DNA of 64,000 nucleotides from Aspidiotus rigidus. Taxonomy: Eukaryota > Arthropoda > Insecta > Hemiptera > Diaspididae. This document shows positions 27,801 through 41,051 of this stretch, in pieces. The first letter of the stretch is position 1. Each line of letters begins with the position of its first letter. The notes beneath the pieces are model-generated. The model saw only the letters and a program-made list of their open reading frames with translations, had not been told where the DNA came from and ran no database searches. The position numbers and the translations under genes were made by a program. The stretch covers positions 19,566,501 through 19,630,500 of the forward strand of contig JAVHKY010000025.1 in the NCBI GenBank assembly GCA_035079385.1, in the 5' to 3' direction.

Positions 27801-28370
27801 TAGACCCTGTGCGTCTGTCTTTAAGCATTTCTGGAACCCTATCCCCCTAAAATTTGTTGTTTTCATCATTTGAAAATCAACCTTTATCTAGATTTTCTAA
27901 TTATGAAAACTTGAGCGACTTTGTCAACTTGTCACAACCTCATTCTCTTTGCCTTCACAGTTACGAAAAGGGAAATATTTTCACCATTTTTGCCAAGTAG
28001 ACCTACGTAGGTACAGAGAGATTCACGACTTTTTCATTTTCAAATTGTATCATCGAGTTTAATATTATTCGTATCTTCTTTCATGTAGGCCGATGGGAAT
28101 AACTTTGTTGTCTATATTACTATTATGTGTACTCTCCCGGACGTGGGCGAGATACTCGCCCATCTCTTCTTCGCAAGTAAACAATGATCTTCTTTCTACG
28201 ATTATATAACGTTGAAGACGATACTATCCTTTCTCACGTACATAGTTACAGATGCGATTCGACTGGACTGGAGTCTATGCGCTAAATTATGCTCTAGTTT
28301 TACTTGATCTTGTAATTTATTAATTGGCTTCGAAGAACTTTGCAAGTACTCACCTGTTTACCTTATATCG
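24836..28370. other. Unassigned intergenic sequence
   Basis: 24900-25460 is purine-rich on + and may be a decayed repeat. The rest is ordinary AT-rich sequence. I found no splice-supported exon. Confidence 0.35.
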
Positions 28371-28375
28371 ACAGA

Positions 28376-28600
28376 GAAAGACCGATAGGTAATGGAGACA
28401 CAATGCGGGACACAATGAAGATTCTTGTAAGAGGAGATTATGAGGATGTGATGAAGACTCAATGAATATACAGAGAGGGTACTTCCAAGAGGTGATGATG
28501 AGGACACGATTAGAGTTCTTCCTTGAGGACATATTTGTAATGAGGACTCTCATAAGAGGAGACGATGAGGACAAAACGAGCGTTCTTCTATGAGGAATTC
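28376..28600. repeat. GAGGAC repeat, degenerate block 2
   Basis: Several spaced copies of GATGAGGACA or GAGGATGTGA with AGAGGAGAT-type motifs occur in 220 bases, related in motif to the blocks at 23.1, 35.5, 37.8 and 39.1 kb. Confidence 0.4.
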
Positions 28601-30004
28601 AATCTTCTGAAATCTATGGGATCTGACAGGTTGAGGAGTTTCATGAAACTTTTCATCAAAACAAAGGGCGGTACATTGAGTAAATACAACGTATTATTTG
28701 CCCACACGACACATTGAGGATTCAAATTATTCACCAAGGTGTACTATATTATCGATTCGTAAAATCGGATATTGAAGGAGGTACGGAGGTACCCGTAAAT
28801 ACTTGAGATATTCATAAGTAGGCGTTTCTAGAAAAGAACTAGGAGAAAAAGAAGTGATAGAAATTGCAAAGGAGGTGATATCGTAAAGATTGATCTCAAT
28901 TTATATTGAATAATATAATATTATTCCAATTAAGCCTAAATAAAAATTATAATTAAATTCGTGAATATTATTATAATACAAATACGGTAATACCAGAGCT
29001 ACCTTTTGAAGATTACAGAAAAAATTTCTATATTTAATAAATAAATAATAATTGATAGTATATCAATAGAATATTTATTAAAATTAATTAATAACTCATT
29101 TTGAGAATAATTAACAATTTTTTCCCAATTTTTTATTTAATAACGTAATTTTATATAAATCACGTAATTATAGGAACATTAATAATAATATTATTATTAT
29201 ATGTGATAAAATTAATTCATTTAGCCTAGATAGTTTATTTATTTATTTATTTATTTATTTATTAAAATAAAATTTATTCGTTGATATTCACATTTTATTG
29301 ATTTTATTTGAATTATTATTTTTGAAACAAGGGGTTCAGGTATTTTTTAATAATTTATTAAATCAAAATAAGATGATTATAAATTGTAAATTTATAATAA
29401 TAATTAATGAAATTTCAATATACATTGATAATATTATTTAATCCTAACTTTAAACATAATCAATTTAACTCAAATTTATTTCCGACCTGCCTCCTTTCAT
29501 CAACATTTAAATTCAAATCAATTTTTCCATTTTTCGTTCGAGGTAAGGCTCAGTAGCCATCCTCTTTCCAACCCCCCCTTTTTTTTATACTTCATATTTC
29601 AAGATTTTACTCTTTATAAACTTTAAAGAGCGTTTAAATCATACTCCCTTAATATATGAATTCAAACTCGGCTCCAGTCCTCACATCGGATTGCTATGTC
29701 GGAATATTATTGTTTTCCTTTTTTTTTTTTCTGTATTTTCGACATTTATATATTATGTATATTTCTTTTCTATTCCTTTTTTAGTATTTCTTATTTTTTC
29801 TATCTATTTTTTTAATAATTATAAAAAAAAACTTGATCAATATAATAATTATCATTATTTTTAATTAATGGAAACAACAATTAAAATATTATATTGAATT
29901 AATTTATAATTTTAAGAATAATCCTTTATTTTGAAAATAGGTATTTATATTATAAGTAAATAATATTTTTGTGAATATTTCATTGAACAATATTTTATCT
30001 AGAA
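28601..30004. other. Very AT-rich region with TTTA microsatellite
   Basis: Low-complexity AT sequence; TTTA is repeated about seven times near 29238-29266. Nothing coding. Confidence 0.5.
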
Positions 30005-30530
<526 letters not shown>

Positions 30531-30534
30531 TAAA

Positions 30535-30887
30535 ATTTAATAGTTTTTATTCTTTCTAATAATTTTATTAATATTGTTTGATTGTATTAGCTAGTAAAAT
30601 ATATTAATTATTAAAATTGAATAATTAAAATTAATTATATTTGTGGTGAGGGATTGTTCTGAGTGCTAAGGATTGCATTAGAACAGACTTTGACTGATTG
30701 TGAAACATTGTAGCAGATACATGCAGGCATTCAACTTGAGGAGGGTGTCGGGTGGTCTCAGATGTATACATTAAAGAACACAATTAAAAATTTATTACAA
30801 AGTGATCACGGAGATAGAATTAAAGAGTAAGGAGGAGTCCTTTTAGGGTGCCGGGTGGGTTGAAATTTGAATCAAAAGTTATTCATG
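30535..30887. other. Unassigned sequence
   Basis: No feature recognised. Confidence 0.4.
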
Positions 30888-32044
30888 AGTAGTTTAGGAA
30901 GTACGTTGCCCCACTAGGGAAAAACACGGTTTGTTGGCCACGGGTCACTGCGAGTCAAAATGTACCTTTTCCCGCCAGCTTCAGAAGCGTAAATATGAAT
31001 CGGTTCCCGCGTTTTCTTATAAACCCAAGCGTACTCACCATACTACCTGAGGCAGATAGAGATTTCTAATGGTGAAAGTGAGACTTGTATAAAATTTCAA
31101 ATTCATTTTCAGACGGCTGAGAAAGGGCCAGACCCTTCTTTTCATGTAAATTTTAGTGGTGAAAGACTGGGAAAGAATTTTATACTTGAAAACGAAAATT
31201 GTGATTCCTATCCCTTCATTTGTGGGTGACTTATCAGCTGCCATTTATGGGTATATGTATAGCTTGTATTGCTTTATGGATAGCACTAGTCTGAATAATT
31301 CGTTTACACATTGATGGAAGTTACCAGCAACCAACAGAAAATGCACTCTAAATTTTTTTCCTGGTCTCAGACGTTCTTTTCCAAAGTAGTGCGGAAAGAT
31401 CGCTTGGGCTCACAAGGAAACTCGGGAACAGAAAGTGTCGTGCTGGCCCGCCCATCAGTTCCCAAGCCAATAACGTGCCACGATGCCCACGAGAAATTCC
31501 TGAAAGTTAGATCATGAGAGTTCAAGGGGCGCGACGAGTTGGTTATCCGCGCTAAAAAATGTGAGCCAGCACGACACTGGAATTTGGAAAGGAGCGTTTA
31601 CGGTATCATTTACCACAAAATTGCAAATAGTCCTGCAAGTAGTCCGAAACTGGCGTTTGTAATGTTATTTGCCACTAAATTGCAATTAGTTCCGCAAATA
31701 GCCAACATTGGGAAAGATACGTTTGCGGTGTCATATGCCACAAAGTCGCTGATGGATCCGTAAATAACAAAGACGTGCTGGTCCGACCAGGCGATCCCCA
31801 GCCAGAAGAGGCCCGCGAGAGTTTTCTGGGGCTTGCGAGAAAATTCTTGAAAGTTTGACCAAGAGTGTTTTGGAGTTTTGGTGGTCCGAAGACCCGATGA
31901 GCTGTGAGACAGCATGACACTGGGGAACAGGACGATACTTACTCTTCTCAAGCTAGCGCGAGAAGGTACGTTTTCGCTAGCAGTGCCCCACCGTTAACGA
32001 ACCGTGTTTTCCCCCGGTGGGCCCAACGCACTCCCCACACTACT
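30888..32044. mobile_element. TIR element, 1.16 kb, AGTAGT ends
   Basis: The left end reads AGTAGTTTAGGAAGTACGTT and the right end, reversed, AGTAGTGTGGGGAGTGCGTT; both continue into GGGAAAAACACGG or GGGGAAAACACGG, giving TIRs of about 49 bp with mismatches. The interior has further inverted and direct copies of AGTGTCGTGCTGG (about 31435, 31568, 31905). No transposase frame survives and no target duplication is evident, so class is unknown. Confidence 0.55.
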
Positions 32045-34440
32045 TGGATTGACATAAGAAGGTGAAAAGATTTCTAACCAAGGACCGATTCAGCTTTTAG
32101 AGGCCATTGATATCAGTATTATTTCAATATATTTTCAATCGAAGTCGATCCATGGGCCATTAGCAAAGATAAGAAGAGAGGTCAAAAAACCGTCAATGAA
32201 TTTTCTATTTTCATTAAAAAAAAGTATTTTAATCCGCGCTCTCATAAATTTAGAAAAATATGTCGCCATCGGTTATTTACCTTATGAATGAGTATTAGGT
32301 ACACTCAATAATTTTCTGGGATGGTAATTAATACATACGTAGGTATCGTAAAAATAAAAGAATAATCGTTTTTGAATTACCGTGAAAGTGTTCGGTCTAT
32401 AATCGAGTTATTTTTGTACCGTACCGTACGTATGTTGATTTTGTATTTTTTTTTTTTTTTTTTTTTACGTAACTCGAAGCACTAGAGGCTAAACACTATG
32501 TATGGGAGGTGTATAATGGTCGTGAAAGTACATCGGAATAAGTTGAAACAATTATTAGGCGTTATTGACGAATTTTTAAGTACACGTTTTGAAAATCGTG
32601 CTCGGATGAAAATTTCTTCTGGCTTATTCAATTTCAAAAAGGGCACAATGCAATAAGAATGAGAGACGAATCGTACTTCGAGAGGAGAAGGTGCCTAACA
32701 GCGCTCTGTATATACTTTATTCTAGATTTTATATCTACGATAGTGAGATCGACAAAAAAAAATCTACACTTTTCAATGGAATCGTGAAGTGATGTCTGAT
32801 AGCTCGCAACCGCGTCGTCTTCTTATTCGAACCCGTGACCGATAATAGAGACGAAGATGTTTTCGATTTAAAAGAACAAACAGTCATTCGTGTCTTTCGG
32901 TAATTACCATAGCGTTTAAGCATTCAATTACCCAAACATCGTATCGACGGAATAAGGTTTCGTACATAGGTACCGAAAATCGATGTGAAAAATCGAGAAA
33001 AACTGGCGAGTGAAAGTACGCTTTTTCATTGATTGCACACTACGACGACACTTCCAGAGAGTATTTTTAATAAAAGTTGCGACTTAGCACAATAAGATGG
33101 TCTAGATTGATTGACCGCACTATGGAACTTTACTAATGAAAACTCATTCATGATAGGACCATCCTAATATTTATGAAAATTGAAATACGTAGTCTAAATA
33201 CTGAATTACTATGTGTGAAATTTAATAATGTATTGCTACAGCATATCTATCAGTTTACTCAAGCAGATTCATGAGAATTACACGCTTTATTCCATATTTT
33301 CCTCTATGTCCAGAAATACATATTTACCATGATGAGAGATGGCCTCCTAGCCATAAATTCGAAGAGGATGGTAATCAAAGAGAAGTCCCACATATAAGCA
33401 ATATTTTAGGTTAACTCGTTTACACGCTTTCATATCACGAACCAAAAGATTGACGCATATTTCAGAAAGACTTCGTCAAAAGATGTCGATTCATCTGATC
33501 ATTTATGAGAATCGATTTCGGGTCTTGCGGAACAGATTTTAGAAATTAGTTAATAATATAATTTAAATTCGCATTTTTTTTTTCTTTCTCTCGACGATCA
33601 TTTGATGCTCAGTAGACAGTCAAATAATGTTCTTTATAAAAGGGAGATACTCCTACAGCTAGCGTGCGAGGTCAACGACTACATTTAATTACCGATGATA
33701 ATGTCAATGTTGAGCCGCTGGAGCGTGCAACAGAGTATAAAATTATTGTTTTAAAATCGCTCTATCTGTTTTGTACTTCAAAATGTGTTATGTGTACCGG
33801 TATCACAACTTACGCAACAAAGGTAGATAGAATGACGCATAATAAGCCTTCGAGTGAGAATGAGAAACCTGGTCTTGTGAGAATCGAGAGAGTCTAGGCT
33901 GTAAGACAGGAAGTTTATACTGTTCTGCCTCTCCTCAACTCGGCCTAATCAGATGATGAGTGTAATGAGTATTTTTGGTACGCTGGATTATGGACGCACC
34001 TAAGAAACAGAAGCGGAGACACAGAGATCGCATATCTACTCACATGCAGCTCACTTCGTTTGCTGATCGCGGGGCCTCTCGCATCGACTCTGTCGATTGA
34101 GGCGAGGAGGGAACGTGTTTTACGGATTTTACAACTTCGATAATTCACCTGATGTACTCGCACATCGCTCGATTGTCTAAAATCCTCATCAACGAGTTCT
34201 ACCCAAATAGTCATCGCCTCTCTCGGGACCACAATTTGCTGGAAGAACGGCGGAAGGCGAATATTTCCACAATACTGATTCTTTGTAAAAAAAATAATAA
34301 GCACGAAAAATCGCAGCAGCGGGAAACCCTCCAAGTTTTCATTTAAGCCACCACACGTTCCTTTTGTCTTTTTTACGTGGGTATGTCTTAAGGCTGCGTC
34401 ACGAAAATGAAGTCAGGTGATCTCGACCTGCTTTCAGGAC
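32045..34440. other. Unassigned intergenic sequence
   Basis: Contains a long T run near 32446-32466. No supported gene or element. Confidence 0.4.
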
Positions 34441-34449
34441 GAAAAATTT

Positions 34450-35000
34450 CGACCTTCACTACTTTCATAATTATCATATCGGTTCATAACGTTCTACGTC
34501 GTCTTCCGATTTCTAGCCTCCATTCTCCTCGGTAGTTCCATAGACTATAAGGTAGACCACATCTTTCCTCCCTTTTCCACTCCTTCGATCCAACTTTACT
34601 CCTCTTCTTCGTCTTCCTATAGAGGTCCAATGAGTATTTTTTTAGGCAACCGGTCGTTCTCCATGCTCTGGAGGTGGTCATACCACATGAACTGTTTTGT
34701 CTGAATATCGTCCACAAACGTATGCTCGACCCTCATAATTTCCCGTATTTCCGTATTTTAGATTCTTCCTCTCCACGACTTTCCTGCCGCTCGTCTCTGA
34801 AAGTCCACTTCTGTTGCTGTAATGAGTTTTTCTGCTTCTTTAGTCAAAGGCAAGATTTCGCTAACGTATTTACTAGGTATGCTCTTCACCATTGCATTGT
34901 ATAACGCGTTTTTTATCATCTTTTGTGATAGTCTGGACCCATAAAATTCCGTTCATCAGACTAATTCCCTTCCTTCCTTGTATATTACGATCCCTAATGG
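34450..35000 (-). pseudogene. Degraded non-LTR reverse transcriptase C-terminus
   Basis: On the minus strand, with frame changes, one can read LTKEAEKLITATEVDFQRRA, then REIMRVEHTFVDDIQTKQF, MWYDHLQSMENDRLPKK. This is the typical region after the RT domain in RTE, CR1 or jockey-like elements (an IQ--Q--WYGH--RM---RLPK pattern). Stops and shifts break it, and the RT catalytic part is not visible. It differs from the R1-like copies nearby. Confidence 0.6.
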
Positions 35001-35445
35001 CTCTTTCCATTGATCCGATCCATTTTCAGCCAATAGGACTATTGGTAATTTGTACTTTCAACAGCTTTGGATCTCCTCACCATCCTCCAATTCCATACAT
35101 CTTCTATAAACGTATTGACCGTTATTTTAATGTTCATTTATAGGCCCCATTTACTATACCTATTTTAATAGGCGTAAGTAGCCTTAGCATCCATTAAACC
35201 AACAAGAATCCTCATTATGTCTTCATTATCTCTTCATACGATCTGTCACTTTCAATTTACAGTCTTGCGTCTTCTACAAAACCACGCAGTGACTCAGATT
35301 TTGGTATCGATTTACAAAATCAAAATATCCTCTGGATTGCAGCGAAAATACGGAATTTATAGAAAAAGTCGAAAGTAGTTGACTTCAGCTGATTGCTTCC
35401 AAGGTATATCACCCTCACACACCTATTCTATCTCATGCAGTCAGC
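35001..35445. other. Unassigned sequence
   Basis: Possibly further decayed retrotransposon sequence; no motif that I can name. Confidence 0.3.
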
Positions 35446-35590
35446 GCTCGCTTCTTTCTCTGCGAGTATTGCTGCAACACGATCAATGGCCACTTTGAAG
35501 AGGACGCAAGGAGATTATCGCAGTCGTCCTTATTAAGACCTCAATAGTGAGGACCTTTTGAGGGTACAATGAGTATACAAAGAGATGGTA
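35446..35590. repeat. GAGGAC tandem repeat, block 3
   Basis: CTCTGCGAGTATTGCTGCAAC matches the start of block 1, followed by AGTGAGGACCTTTTGAGGGT and ACAATGAGTATACAAAGAG, the commonest form of the unit. Confidence 0.55.
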
Positions 35591-36050
35591 AACAGTGCGG
35601 ATGTTCCCGCTCGCGCCAAGAGATTTTCCGCCATATTTAGAGATATCAAGCCAACCTCCATTGACTTAAACATCAGCTTAAGGCTTCCAAAGGATTGTTG
35701 TATCAAATGAAACTTGCAGCCCTTGTCAACCCATCCTAATCGGCTTAATAATCTTTAGCTTTTCGCTTTTGGTTTTTCTCTTTTAGAACGTAATGAACCG
35801 CCTCCAGTTTAAGTAAATTACATTGGTTTCTAGCTGAATTTGGGTAGCCGATCATAAGAAGAAAATTCGTTAGCCGACTTAAAATTCAAAAATAACCGCT
35901 AAAACAACGACTCAAGCTTTAGTTCAAGCCAATCATGATTTAGGCTCGACATCTCTGGTCATACTGCCTCTTCCTTCCTTATCTAGAGGATAAAGAAATC
36001 GTCAATATGTTTCTTCAGTATATCCTCATTTTTTTTTTAATAATCGCTTC
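35591..36050. other. Spacer ending in a T run
   Basis: No gene seen. The last 20 bases before the R1-like copy contain a run of T, which would be its poly-A side on the minus strand. Confidence 0.4.
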
Positions 36051-37733
36051 TGTGTCGCATGTGCAGCACCGCCCGTCATCCATTATGGAGTAGGTGCAGG
36101 TTGCGTATGCATTTAATATTGTTTCCTCCAACACCGGAATCGACCCTTTCAGGTATAACTTCAGTGAAGGAGGAATCTCCTAGGCGAACCCTCTCTTCTA
36201 CTCGGCAACTGCTCAGTTGCTTTGGCAACCGCCAAGCTGCACTGCAGTGCCCCCCTGGCACGCACAAAAACATAAGAACACTCACAACAACAAACACCAC
36301 CACAATACACAATACAGTAGGTCACTGTTGGAGTTTCTTCATCTTCTTCTCTCTTCAGGGAAGATCTTGGTCCTCTTCTTCCTGCAGATCTGGATGTTGA
36401 TGGTACACAGATGTTGAGTAGGCCATAGCGTGGTTCTGCATTTGCCTATTCCATTCCTGGTCCATCTTCCTCTTCATGATGGTGGCCGCAAATGCAGACA
36501 CCTGGTTCCATGCTTCTTCGGAACCTAGCATGGTGGGTACCAGGCTACTCGGGTCGAGCGCTTCATCTACCCCGATCTCTTGGAGAGACCGACTCAGCTC
36601 GTCCGCCTTCGCCGCCACGCCTCACACTCAAATAAGGTGTGTTGTGGTCCATCATCCCGCCCTTGGTTACAGTGCGAACACGTTGCCTGCTCAACTTTCC
36701 TTAACTTCTCGTGAAAGTACTTGTTGAAGCAGCCATGGCCGCTTAACACCTGCGTCAGGGGAAAGTTCAGCTGACCATGGTGTCGGTTCATCCACTCATC
36801 AAGGTCGCGTATTAGCACACGGGTTGTCCATGTACCCAGCTCGCTCTGGGCAATTCTTGCTTTCCATTTTACAAGCAAGGAGCGCCTGGCCTCCTGCTTG
36901 ACCCGTAAAGCTTCTTGGTTGGGCGTCGTTCTCTTCTTTGCTTCGAACACCACCGCTCTCTTCTCAGCAAGGAGCTCGATTGGTGGTGAACGTGCTAATA
37001 CACAAAGAGCCTCCGTCGAGACAGTGCAGTAGGCACTAACACACCTCAGCGCAGCTCTTCGTTGGATCTTTACCATCTCTCTTATTCGGTATGGTATCTT
37101 CATGCAGTCGGCCCATACTGGCGCACCATATAGGAGGATCGACAAGGCGGTGCTCATCATGATCCTTCTCCTTGCTTCTCTCGGTCCTCCTAGGTTCCTC
37201 ATCAGGCGGCTTAGGTATCCAACTACCTAGCCCGCCTTTTCCGCTGCCATCAGGGAATGGTGTCTGAAGCTCAGCGTTGAGTCGAACCAGATGCCCAGGT
37301 ATTTCATTTGCTTCTTGATTCCAATTTCCACACCTTGCAGGCGAAAGGTGGGGGGCTTGAACTTTCGACGGGTCGTGAATAAAATGGCCTCCATCTTACT
37401 TGCTGCTAGTTCAAGTCCAACCGACTCGATCCAACGCGTCACATCCTCTAGGCCCGGTTTACCCTGCTCTCCACCGCTACAGTTGTTTCGGCGGTGCATA
37501 CCACCAGGGTGTCATCCGCATAGCAGATAAGCTTAACCCCCAGTGCCAGCTTCACCTTAAAGAGATTCCGTTAAATGCGACGCACCACAAAAGCGGCCCA
37601 AGGACCGGCCCCTGCGGCACCCCACAAGTAACAGGGCGCTTTACTGTACCAGCAGACGTCTCTGCTTGGATTTCACGGCAGCTGAGATAGCTGCTGATCA
37701 TCCTGAGCAGGTATGATCCTGAGCAGGTATGAG
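36051..37733 (-). mobile_element. R1-like non-LTR retrotransposon, 5'-truncated (copy B)
   Basis: Minus-strand pieces, in order 5' to 3': GVPQGPVLGPLLW (RT fingers/palm) near 37600; CYADDTLVVC with the catalytic YADD box near 37510-37527; DVTRWIESVGLELAASKMEA and KYLGIWFDSTLSF near 37260-37430; then a 200-residue stretch with ALSILLYGAPVWADCM and the C-terminal C-X2-C-X9-H-X4-C knuckle (CSHCNQGRDDGPQHTLFEC) ending near 36600. The 3' UTR follows to 36051. Frameshifts and stops separate the pieces, so it is dead. The domain order matches R1-clade elements. The 5' end at 37733 carries a 16-bp tandem duplication (ATCCTGAGCAGGTATG). It lies inside the GAGGAC repeat. Confidence 0.85.
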
Positions 37734-38108
37734 TATAACCTCATAATATCCTTGATAATAAGGACAGTTTGACTATACAATGAGTGAAAAAAACAATGGT
37801 CTCAGTAGTGAGGACACTTTGGGGATACGACGGTAAACAAAGAGGATATCAAAATCAAAATCGTCGAAGTTTCCTCTGTACTTCCACATAATATCCTGGG
37901 CAGTTCGATGATACAATGAGTAAACAAAGAGAATATTATAATTGTCCCAATTATGTCTTTATAATGTTCTCAATAGTGAGCACACTCCGAGGATACAAGG
38001 AATAAACAAAAAGAAAAACAAAATCGTCAATATGTTTCCCTATTATGTCTTCATGATATCTTCGATAGTGAGGACAAAAAAAAAAATGTCAAAATCGTCG
38101 ATACATTG
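37734..38108. repeat. GAGGAC tandem repeat, block 4
   Basis: Repeated units with CTCATAATATCCT, AGTGAGGACACTTTGGGGAT and ACAATGAGTAAACAAAGAG. It continues past the hAT-type element at 39054. Confidence 0.65.
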
Positions 38109-38116
38109 GCCTAATG

Positions 38117-39053
38117 CAGTGGTTTTCAACCGTTTTGAGATGGCGGCACATTTCAGATGATGAAAATTTTTCGCGGCACACCAATTAAAAATATATAGGT
38201 ATTTAAAAATTTTTGAAATGTATGAAAAATATGTCTTCAAAAACTACATACAAGATTAAAAATCTCCTGATGCGAGGTTTGCGCTTGTGATATTTCATAT
38301 ATTTCGTCAATATTGGGGCTGATTTTCGACAAACAAATGTTCATTTCTGGTTCAAAAGATACAGAAGGTGCTCCGACGTCTTACTTTTATTTAATTCATT
38401 TATTTAATGCTGTTTATTTGTTTTGGGTGGTGCAGTCAACAGCCTTAAAGCCAATTACCGCCGACACCACCCCCACAAATGTGGCAAAACGAAACAAAAC
38501 AAAAACGAAAAGTAAAACATAATATCAAAACAAAATGAAAAGTAAACAAAACAGAAACAAAATAAATGAAACAGGCAAAGCCAAAAAAAAAAATTAAATA
38601 AAATGATAAAATAAATAAAACAAAAAACAATGACCTCAAAAAAAGAAAAAAAAAAAAAAAAAAAAAGCAATAATAAATTAATTATTAAAATAAGTCGGCA
38701 TGCAGGCCCGCATAAATACATGCACATAAACGCAAGCAATCAGAAACATAATCGGCACCTCCCAGAAAAACAAAACGCAACGGTATCAACGTGCAAGCAC
38801 CACCGTGACGGCACAATTTATGCAACCAGGAGACAGGATTATGAATAAGAGTAAGAGCTGAGAAGCCCTGTTCGCAAAGATAGCAGGTGGAAAAAGGAGG
38901 TAATATGGTAAACGCTTTTTTACACAATGCCTGACATTCTCGCGAGATGTTGATCCAAAATTTATCCACGGATACTTTTTTTGAACTTCAATTCCTTTGA
39001 AATCTCGCGGCACACTTGGAAGGGGTTCGCGGCACACCGGTTGAAAACCACTG
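38117..39053. mobile_element. Non-autonomous hAT-type element, 937 bp, 8-bp TSD
   Basis: Terminal inverted repeats CAGTGGTTTTCAACCG and CGGTTGAAAACCACTG are perfect over 16 bp. GCCTAATG lies exactly outside both ends (38109-38116 and 39054-39061), an 8-bp duplication typical of hAT. Subterminal CGCGGCACACC motifs occur near both ends. The middle holds A-rich low-complexity sequence (38480-38680) and no transposase. It sits in the GAGGAC repeat. Confidence 0.93.
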
Positions 39054-39240
39054 GCCTAATGCATCCTCATAATATTCTGAGACTGTTTGATAACACAATG
39101 AGCAAAAAAAGAGAATATTATAACTGTCCCAGTTATGTCCTCATAATTTCCTCATATCAAAATCGTGAGTATATTTCCTCATTATATGCTCATGAAATCC
39201 TCAACAGTAAAAACACTTTAAGAAGATAATGAGTACAGCA
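39054..39240. repeat. GAGGAC tandem repeat, block 5
   Basis: Continuation of block 4 after the hAT-type element: CCTCATAATATTCTGAGACT, ACACAATGAGCAAAAAAAGA and CTCATGAAATCCTCAACAGT. A last weak unit is near 39500-39540. Confidence 0.6.
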
Positions 39241-40826
39241 AAGGATATCAAAGATGGTCAGGGTTGCCGGAAAAAGGTAGAAGAGTATTTCTTCCCCAGG
39301 CTCGGGATTTTCAGAGAGCCCGGATTCAGGTTGGGTCAGTGATCTAGCGAGGGGGGTCGGAAACCTCCCTCCAAGACACATGAAATATCACATTTCATTC
39401 TAAGTAATTTTTCCAACAATTTTGACAGTAAACCCGTTTTATCACATAGAGGATATTTGAGATTAGTAGTCTGCTTCTCCCGTGTGCTTTCCGAGCGTCA
39501 TCGATGACGAGGACAATTTAAGGACTTATAAAGAGGATAATGAAACTGCCTTCTGAAAAGGGGCATAGTTTTGCAACCAATTACGTTGCATCCCCAATGT
39601 AACTCAATTGTGTTCTCATTGAGAGGATGCAAAGAGGTGATTTTATTCACCAGCGTTTACTTCAGCAACTCATCAACCGCCATCAAAAATTCCCAAGTTT
39701 CAAAGTTTCAGGTCCTTCACCCCTTCCTTTATATCTTTTTTACTAATCCTCACCACTTGACATAATGCTTCAGACCTACAAAAAACTTGAATCAATTAAA
39801 GAGGAGGTAGTATCATGAACTTCCAAAGAAATTCCTCTCAACTCAGTCTCCTGTTTGCTGTTCAAGATATATAATAGACCTGAGAAGAAATTTCTGTAGC
39901 ATACAGGGCGCTTCCTATCCGATGACAATAACTTCTTTTAGAATGCTCCAATCCTCTGATTAATGTCCAGAAAGAAAAAGACATGGACTCTATTTGTTTT
40001 ACATTCGACGACAGATTCAAAATCACGCTTCATTTGATTTTCCCTATGTTTGCGGTCTATGTGAGCTCACTTATTCCTATATAATTAAACGACCAACAGA
40101 AACGATTAAGAGACTTTTTCTGCTGGTGACTATCAAACACATTTTTCCGAGAGACGGTTCGCGAATTACACACTCCACAAAATCAATTATCTGCATTTCG
40201 CCGTTGTTGTAGTTTCGTAATCAATGATATAACGTACGTCTTCGCTAGGGAATCGAGCGAGAACGTTACAAATATTTGTATAGCGAGAAAATAAAAACAC
40301 ACGCGAATGAAAAGCATAAGTGTTATCATGGGAAAAAGACGAAAGATTCGGTAGATTGCACGGTATTTATGTTGCGTGAATGAATATCATGATGGCGAAT
40401 GCTCGCTCGAGTAAATAGTAATGAAACGAAGTTGAAGAGAAAAAAAAAGCTAAGTTATGTTTTATTTTGGTCCATTGATGAACGCAGCAGCATCAACGTA
40501 AGACGAGTATATAGACGAAAAATTATGCGCGCATTCTATCATAATACCTTTTTTTTTTTTCCTTTCCGTTCGCAAATTTTACCGCTACCGGTCGTCGTAT
40601 TATAAGAATATCCGATATTTCTTCCTGGGAACACGCTGGACAAACAGCACTCTGTATATTACTGCAGCACGACAAGAGGAATTAGCTGCTCTTCCTCTCT
40701 CAAGCGGTCACCATTGAATGATTCCATATTTTTTGTAATTCTTGGCTTGTACGGTATACCGCTTTGTTTGTCCCGGAGGCTACATACGCTCAGTCAGCGT
40801 GGTGCCGAGACCAAAGTACTAAAGCT
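39241..40826. other. Unassigned intergenic sequence
   Basis: A CAGGGTTGCCGG motif at 39260 resembles the CAGGGTTGC element ends but has no partner. The rest shows no gene. Confidence 0.4.
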
Positions 40827-41051
40827 GAATTAAACGAATACGTTCTTCTAAGTTACGCCTATCCATAATAAACGCGAAAGGAAGAATACTCCGAAGGGAA
40901 AGTAAACAATGCAAACCGCAGAAAAAATTGAAACGACGATGAGCGCTTTCGGTTAATAAACCATCTTCAGGACTGAAATGAAAGCAACTGACAAACGGAA
41001 GAGAAGAACAAGGTATTAAGATTGGCCAAACGAGAAATCGCGCCAATCCAG

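Noticed and set aside
38445..38969. Overlapping ORFs rich in Phe and Lys
   Set aside because: They fall in the A-rich interior of the non-autonomous hAT-type element and have no transposase motif.
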